Origin: Gnetum montanum
Taxonomy: Eukaryota > Streptophyta > Gnetopsida > Gnetales > Gnetaceae
Length of the DNA stretch: 64,000 bases
Reading direction: 5' to 3'
Assembly (NCBI GenBank): GCA_015680685.1
Contig: MNCI01008581.1
Coordinates: 116,927 to 180,926, forward strand
The translations under genes were made by a program, and so were the position numbers. Under the pieces are notes generated by a model. The model searched no databases, was not told the origin of the DNA, and was given only the letters and a program-made list of their open reading frames with translations. Every line of letters starts with the position of its first letter. Position 1 is the first letter of the stretch. Positions 60,201 to 64,000 of the stretch are shown piece after piece.

Positions 60201-62927
60201 TATGATGATGATGATATTACTGTTTAAGACATATTGAAGTTTTCATAAACAAACCCATGAAGTGACAAATGTAATCGTTGGTATTTTTATTTTTATTTTA
60301 CTGGATACCATTTTGATTGCAAGATCTATTTCCATTGGTTTGAGAAATGAAATAAAACAAATATGTGAATTCCATCGATAAGAGCTATTACATGACTATG
60401 ATGACCTTTTCTAGGAAGAGAAATTATCCTCCAAAGTGCATATGAGCAACAACAAAAGCTTGGGCAACAAACACCTCATGGGTAACATCATTGCTTCACT
60501 TGATAGGTGATAACGTAAGATGCCTAAATGCTTTGAGAACCCTTCCTTGATGCAATGCATTGGCCACTACCACATGAATCATTAACTTGTAAAGAAACCT
60601 CGACAACCTTGAAAGAGATGCAAGAGTCGACTAACAAAAAACATAGTAATAACATCACACCACAAGCTATGAGTTGCAAAGGTTGCCATCCATGCAAGAG
60701 GAGCACCTTCAAGGTTCTCAACCAAGGCCTTTAGAGCCCCACTTCCACATTAAGCTTGCTAGTATCCCCTATCCATCTCACAGAGGATGACACTCTTGAC
60801 TTTGAGATTCTCTCCATCCCCCTCTCCTCCCCAATCTTGTTCCTTCCCATCCCCTCCTTGGTATTATGCCTTCCCCCACCCCTCCCCCACCTCTCCCCTG
60901 ACCACCCCTCCCCCACCACNNNNNNNNNNNNNNNNNNNNNNNNNNNNNNNNNNNNNNNNNNNNNNNNNNNNNNNNNNNCACTTGTTTCCTCACCCCTACC
61001 TTGACCCTAATCACATCCCTTCCTTAGGCTCCATGGCCTAGGACAACCCTAACCTCAAGCATCCCTTTGTGGATCCTACCATCTCCAACCTCACAAATCA
61101 AGGAGTCATGCATTGACAAAGGTGGTAGGTGACCATGGATTTTTGAAGCTTTGCTAAGTAAACCTAGACATTACCACTTTGCTTCATGCAATGACAAAGT
61201 CATTGACATGATAACAGCCAAGGACCAGACAAGCATCTTTCTTAGGTTAAACCAATATGATACCTACACACACTTCTGAGTTGCACTGCCAGAACTTCTT
61301 TAAATTGGCTCTATGCTCAACAAGCAAGTCATGGACCCCTCTGCAATGTTTGTGTAGCTGTGTTGTATTCCCTAGGGTTTCGGTCATCATGTTCATGTTC
61401 ATGGGAGTTGTCCTCCTAGTTTTTTCTCTATATTTGGTAGTTGTTGACTCCATCATGTTTTCTCGTTGCATGACATTGTTTTTCTAAGGTCCTCACTAAC
61501 TACTCAGTAAGCTGTTTTTGTAGTTGTTGAGTGCATCCGTCTTTCCTAATTTTCTGCTCATGTATGCTGCTCAACTCCTTTCCCTGGACATTTTTTATTA
61601 ATAAAAGCTTTTTTAGGTTTATCTCAAAGCTTGGAAACAAAAATTTGGGTGTAACAAAAAAAGTTAGGTATACAAATACAAAAGGACAGTGTGCAAAGGA
61701 CGTTATAGTTAAATCAAGATGTGTATCAATGAAATGTTGCATCGATTTAATATAGCTTCAGCAAAATTAGTAAGCACTCCTCTTACATCGAATTTTAAGT
61801 TATCCCATGAAGATTGCCCTAAAATAGATGCTGATAAGAAGGTAATATAAATCAGCATATAGATGGGATGTATCATTATATAAGACAAACAGCTGAAAAG
61901 TTTTGGATCTAAAGGAGGTCTAAGAGATGAAAATGTAGCTGATATATTCACAAATATTTTTTCTGTAGAGAAATTGTGCTTTGCAGAATGTAGATAGGAT
62001 TGCAAGAGACGTAATAACTAAGTTTGGAAAGTAGCGCAGATTTGACTGCAAGTGGAAGCTTGTTATATAATAAGCTAAATCCCTACCTATCTTTAATCTT
62101 CTCCTCTTGATTTCTTATTAAAATAGTTGGCAACTGCCTTTTCAGACGCCCTATCTTCCTCGATCCCACTCATGATGAATTTGTTGTAACTGATTGTACT
62201 TATCTGCCTCTGATCGATTGGGGGATTGAGTCTGATTGATGTTCTTGAACATGGGATATGATTGCTGTAAATCATTTGATTGACTGCTCATGATTTTTTG
62301 GTGCTGGGTGGTGGAGGCTTTTAAAAGAAAGGAGGAGAAGGAAGTGGATGTACAAGACATACCATTTAAACTTGAAGGGTTTTACCATGTAAATCATTGT
62401 TTCTCATTCTGTGTTCTTTTTTAGTCGTTTTTAGTTTTAATTTTACAATTCTGGTTTGTTATTGTCTACAGTTCTTGAATGAGACACTTGATTGCAAGGG
62501 TATGGATAGAATCATTGTGATGAAATTGAAGTATTATATATTCATGTTGTCCATTTGAATTCAACTGATGGCCAGAGAAAGAACATTTGCTCTAGCTTCC
62601 GGATCGTATGCATCAGTGACATCATTTTTAGGCGAGTACTAATTGGCAGACACTAAAGAAAACGTTTATTGTAGATTACGTAAATGCAAAACATCTACCA
62701 AAATTTTTTCAAGCATTTTGGCAAGTACAATATTCTGTAGAGTACATAGGAATTTAATGGAAATTACAAATTAAAAGACAGCTGCATTCTTGACATCAAA
62801 ATGATATCCATGGATAGTTAAGAATTCAAATTGAAGCTATACCTGATGGTGTCAGTTCCTCTACTATTTTATCAAAAATCAAACAGTCCTCCAACGCTGA
62901 ATTGCACCCAGTACCAAGAGTAGGAAA
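51066..62927 (-). CDS. Kynurenine 3-monooxygenase-like FAD enzyme, last three exons (partial gene)
   Basis: Minus-strand host gene; exons at 62927-62843, 53687-53507 and 51225-51066. Class A flavoprotein monooxygenases hydroxylate aromatic substrates using FAD and NAD(P)H. The first visible exon has the second FAD-contact motif, PTLGTGCNSALEDCLIFDK; the next has EEFSKRRIKDAHDI and FHKFFPRVF, corresponding to the 'F...R..DA.AI' and 'H...P..F.P' blocks of kynurenine monooxygenase; the last has YQLLWTETPYSEI and a C-terminal membrane span (IVAVLGILIAAMIIFLC). The exons join in phase with canonical GT-AG sites. The substrate in plants is uncertain. The N-terminal FAD GxGxxG part is not in the window. 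The gene looks intact where visible. Confidence 0.8.
51226..53506 (-). other. Intron, 2.3 kb
   Basis: GT-AG intron between phase-2 exon ends (donor GTAAGT at 53506-53501). It holds no recognised gene. At 51700-51795 a direct repeat (ATTTCTTTTATATAAAACTTCCTACATCT, cited in part) occurs twice. 52050-52270 has CACGACTTGTGATGG-type words like those at 35770-36270. Confidence 0.75.
53507..53687 (-). CDS. Penultimate exon of the KMO-like enzyme
   Basis: 181 bp: two bases complete an Asp codon, then 59 codons (GRAFPYHLAAEEFSKRRIKD, then AHDIVKMNMGSFL and so on to FPRVFA), then two bases. Acceptor TTTTTGCAG at 53688 onward, donor GTAAGT. The segment matches the C-terminal helical part of KMO. Confidence 0.85.
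54850..55353 (-). pseudogene. Degraded coding-like block with N-terminal repeats, unassigned
   Basis: From the ATG at 55353 the minus strand reads MSSSKEDSTTQENAPLN, then after stops AQGNPPLSSSVA, ENSPPSSQE and TQENPP: a repeated ENPP/Ser motif from a 45-50 bp tandem repeat (55174-55325). The rest has several stops. The start resembles N-termini of some plant transposases, but no zinc finger or catalytic motif is readable, so I leave it unnamed. Confidence 0.35.
55455..56604 (-). repeat. Left arm of large inverted repeat
   Basis: Its reverse complement matches 57448-58575 along the full length by eye. Marker blocks: GGGAGATAGAAT, TGTTGTTATTATTATTATT, CATCATGGTGTTCAAG, GATTTTTGGCATGCATG, GTGATCTCTTGTGTGGGC, TTAGTTCTTGGGGGT, TAGTAGGTGTTTG. 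Many small indels. Confidence 0.85.
56605..57447. other. Spacer of the inverted repeat, with promoter-like site
   Basis: Unique to the left side. A minus-strand CGTATAAATAGAAGG (TATA box) lies at about 56931-56945, followed on that strand by a 5'-UTR-like CT-rich stretch leading into the left arm. So the left copy may be a TE with its promoter and the right arm a promoter-less or truncated copy. Confidence 0.5.
57448..58575 (+). repeat. Right arm of large inverted repeat
   Basis: Mirror of 55455-56604 (see there). A C-run with CCCCACCC lies at 57737-57760. An 89-codon frame (57686-57955) crosses it but is not a gene. The outer end is at about 58575, after TCTATCTCCC. Confidence 0.85.
58576..60779. 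other. Intronic sequence, no gene recognised
   Basis: AT-rich. Parts at 59360-60130 show weak similarity in style to degraded pol sequence but no motif can be read with confidence. 60524-60721 minus is an unassigned 65-codon frame. Confidence 0.4.
60780..61110. other. Pyrimidine-rich stretch with 59-N assembly gap
   Basis: CCCCTCC/CCACCCCTCCC-type sequence flanks the N run 60920-60978. Frames through it are artefacts of low complexity and the gap. Confidence 0.85.
61640..62010 (+). pseudogene. Ty1/copia RT-RNase H fragment
   Basis: Reads, over two frames, LGIQIQKDS and LNQDVY (copia 'G..I.RD...LSQ..Y'), then FNIASAKLVSTPLTSNFKLS, the very typical copia 'F.M...K.V.TPL..HFKLS', then HEDCPKIDADKK. 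After a deletion, DENVADIFTNIFSVEKLCF matches 'E.VADI.TK.L....F' at the end of copia RNase H. No LTR was found with it. Confidence 0.8.
62843..62927 (-). CDS. Exon of the KMO-like enzyme with FAD-contact motif
   Basis: 85 bp, starts in phase 0 after acceptor TGAATTTTCAG, codes FPTLGTGCNSALEDCLIFDK, then IVEELTPS plus one base, donor GTATAG. The G-x-G-x-N-x-A-L-E-D pattern is the hallmark second FAD motif of PHBH-type monooxygenases. The previous exon (expected to end near GDAAH) was not found in 62940-64000. Confidence 0.85.
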
Positions 62928-64000
62928 CTGAAAATTCATCATTGGTAAACAGTTACAATCAGCATTCTTCCATGAGAGGACACACATTACATTGAATATT
63001 CATAACTCCTCTAATCCCAGAAACCTTTGTTCCTAAGATTACACCTAATTAAATAGCACAAAAGAATAAAGGAACATGATAACAAGCTTCTACAAAGATA
63101 AAACAAAATACATACAAGAAAACATGGAATAATGTGTGGATGGACTTCAAAAGAAAGAAGACTGAATACCATATAACATATATAAAATATTGTTTACTGC
63201 ATACTGAATGCAAAATGCAAGCAGTAATTCCAAATTCAGTACATTTTCCTTAATGACTTAAAGTGTAATTCAAGTTCAGAATTTGAGAATTCGTAACATA
63301 ACCTTCTAAATATTAAGCATGATACAGTCACAGTTGTGTCACTGAAAACTGTTGAAGCTGCCATGGTTATAAATTTAGACATATTAGTTCATGTTACGCT
63401 GTGTGTGTGTATGATTTCTTAAATATTAGTGAAGCAGCTTAATTGTGTGGAAGAAACACATGCTTGCATCCTAAAAAGTATGCGTTGGGAAACAAACAGG
63501 GTTAATTCAAATACATCCCCCTCCCCATCTTTTCTCTATAAATGTAGAAAGATTGTGCGATGACATTTTAGGGATCATAAGATGATGCAACCAGAGGTCA
63601 TAAACCCAGAGTGGCAGGTTACACCATTTAGTCACCTAAAAAAGAACATGTTTACTCTTCATTTTAATGCTTTAAAAATGGGTTTTGTGTGTCCTAATTG
63701 TTCATCCTTTTTCCCTCACACCATAACTTTGGTTCTTGATAAACAATTATGCCAGAATGTAAACTATGACTGAATAAGTTTGCTGATACAGACCAGAGAA
63801 ATATTTTATGTCTAACAAAACATGGGGAGAAGAAATTCAACGCAAGACTTGATTAGGGTCATATTTTAAAAAGAAAAGCACAAGGAATTGAACCTGACAC
63901 CTCAACTAGCTCAACGTAAGCAAATTAATATAATCCCAAATTTTCTCTCAAAAAAACGTAAGCAAAATTAAAAAAAGTAGAACCAAAATGAGGTGGTTAT
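62928..64000 (-). other. Probable further intron of the KMO-like gene
   Basis: No exon could be recognised on the minus strand up to the window edge. A short GT repeat lies at 63400-63410. A 63-codon plus-strand frame (63582-63773) is unassigned. Confidence 0.5.

Larger units (their letters stand above)
53688..62842 (-). other. Intron, 9.2 kb, TE-rich
   Basis: Bounded by donor GTATAG (62842-62837) and acceptor TTTTTGCAG (53696-53688). Contents: unassigned sequence 53700-54830, a degraded coding-like block 54850-55353, a large inverted repeat 55455-58575, AT-rich sequence to 60380, pyrimidine-rich stretch with an assembly gap (60780-61110), and a copia RT fragment (61640-62010). An open frame at 62093-62360 minus is unassigned. 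Confidence 0.75.

Noticed and set aside
60756-61041. Proline-rich frames around the second N run
   Set aside because: Produced by CCC/CCT low complexity plus the gap.
62093-62360. Two overlapping minus-strand frames as an exon of the KMO-like gene
   Set aside because: The splice phase is already satisfied by joining 62843 directly to 53687, and the Gln-rich translation does not fit the enzyme.

Overview
This window looks like a repeat-dense nuclear stretch of a seed plant. It is AT-rich, has two assembly gaps (28580-28718 and 60920-60978), is packed with old nested LTR retrotransposons, and holds exons of one host gene separated by very long introns. No tRNA, rRNA, CRISPR array or prokaryotic operon was seen. 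The species cannot be named from the sequence. Large introns and slow TE turnover would suit a basal angiosperm or another large-genome plant.

Positions 1-33740 are a nest of four related Ty3/gypsy elements, probably of the Athila/Tat-like lineage, here called E0 to E3. Their tRNA-binding sites resemble the complement of the plant tRNA-Asp 3' end. E0 (minus strand, about 5106-23330) is the oldest. E1 (minus, 1-5105, cut by the window start) is inserted in E0's extra 3' ORF. E2 (plus, 11268-20698) is inserted in E0's gag. E3 (plus, 24130-33735) is full length, with two LTRs, an AATAG target-site duplication, gag, protease, RT, RNase H and integrase, all carrying stops. E2 has gag but no pol. 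E0 keeps gag and protease but its pol is missing.

Three features of this family stand out. First, the U3 regions are very short (about 100-160 bp before the TATA box) and consist mostly of arrays of roughly 12-bp palindromic words; the word differs between elements. Second, E0 and E2 both carry the same extra cassette at the 3' LTR position: U3-like head, leader, splice-acceptor-like site, then a long accessory ORF (aORF) with a plant-transposon-type domain and coiled coils. Third, a roughly 2-kb noncoding 3' domain lies between two copies of the polypurine-tract motif.

Positions 33741-50750 hold older debris: two tandemly placed copies of another gypsy fragment with RNase H remnants (33870-38110 and 40190-42330), a 137-bp tRNA-derived SINE with AAAATAG target duplications, a 905-bp solo-LTR-like insertion, an importin-alpha-like pseudogene fragment (about 42930-43570) and a 33-bp minisatellite (48040-48360).

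Positions 51066-62927 contain the last three exons, minus strand, of a gene for a kynurenine 3-monooxygenase-like FAD enzyme with a C-terminal membrane anchor. Splice sites and codon phases fit exactly across introns of 2.3 kb and 9.2 kb. The 9.2-kb intron contains a large inverted repeat (arms of about 1.1 kb) and a Ty1/copia RT fragment. The 5' part of the gene lies beyond the right edge or was not found.
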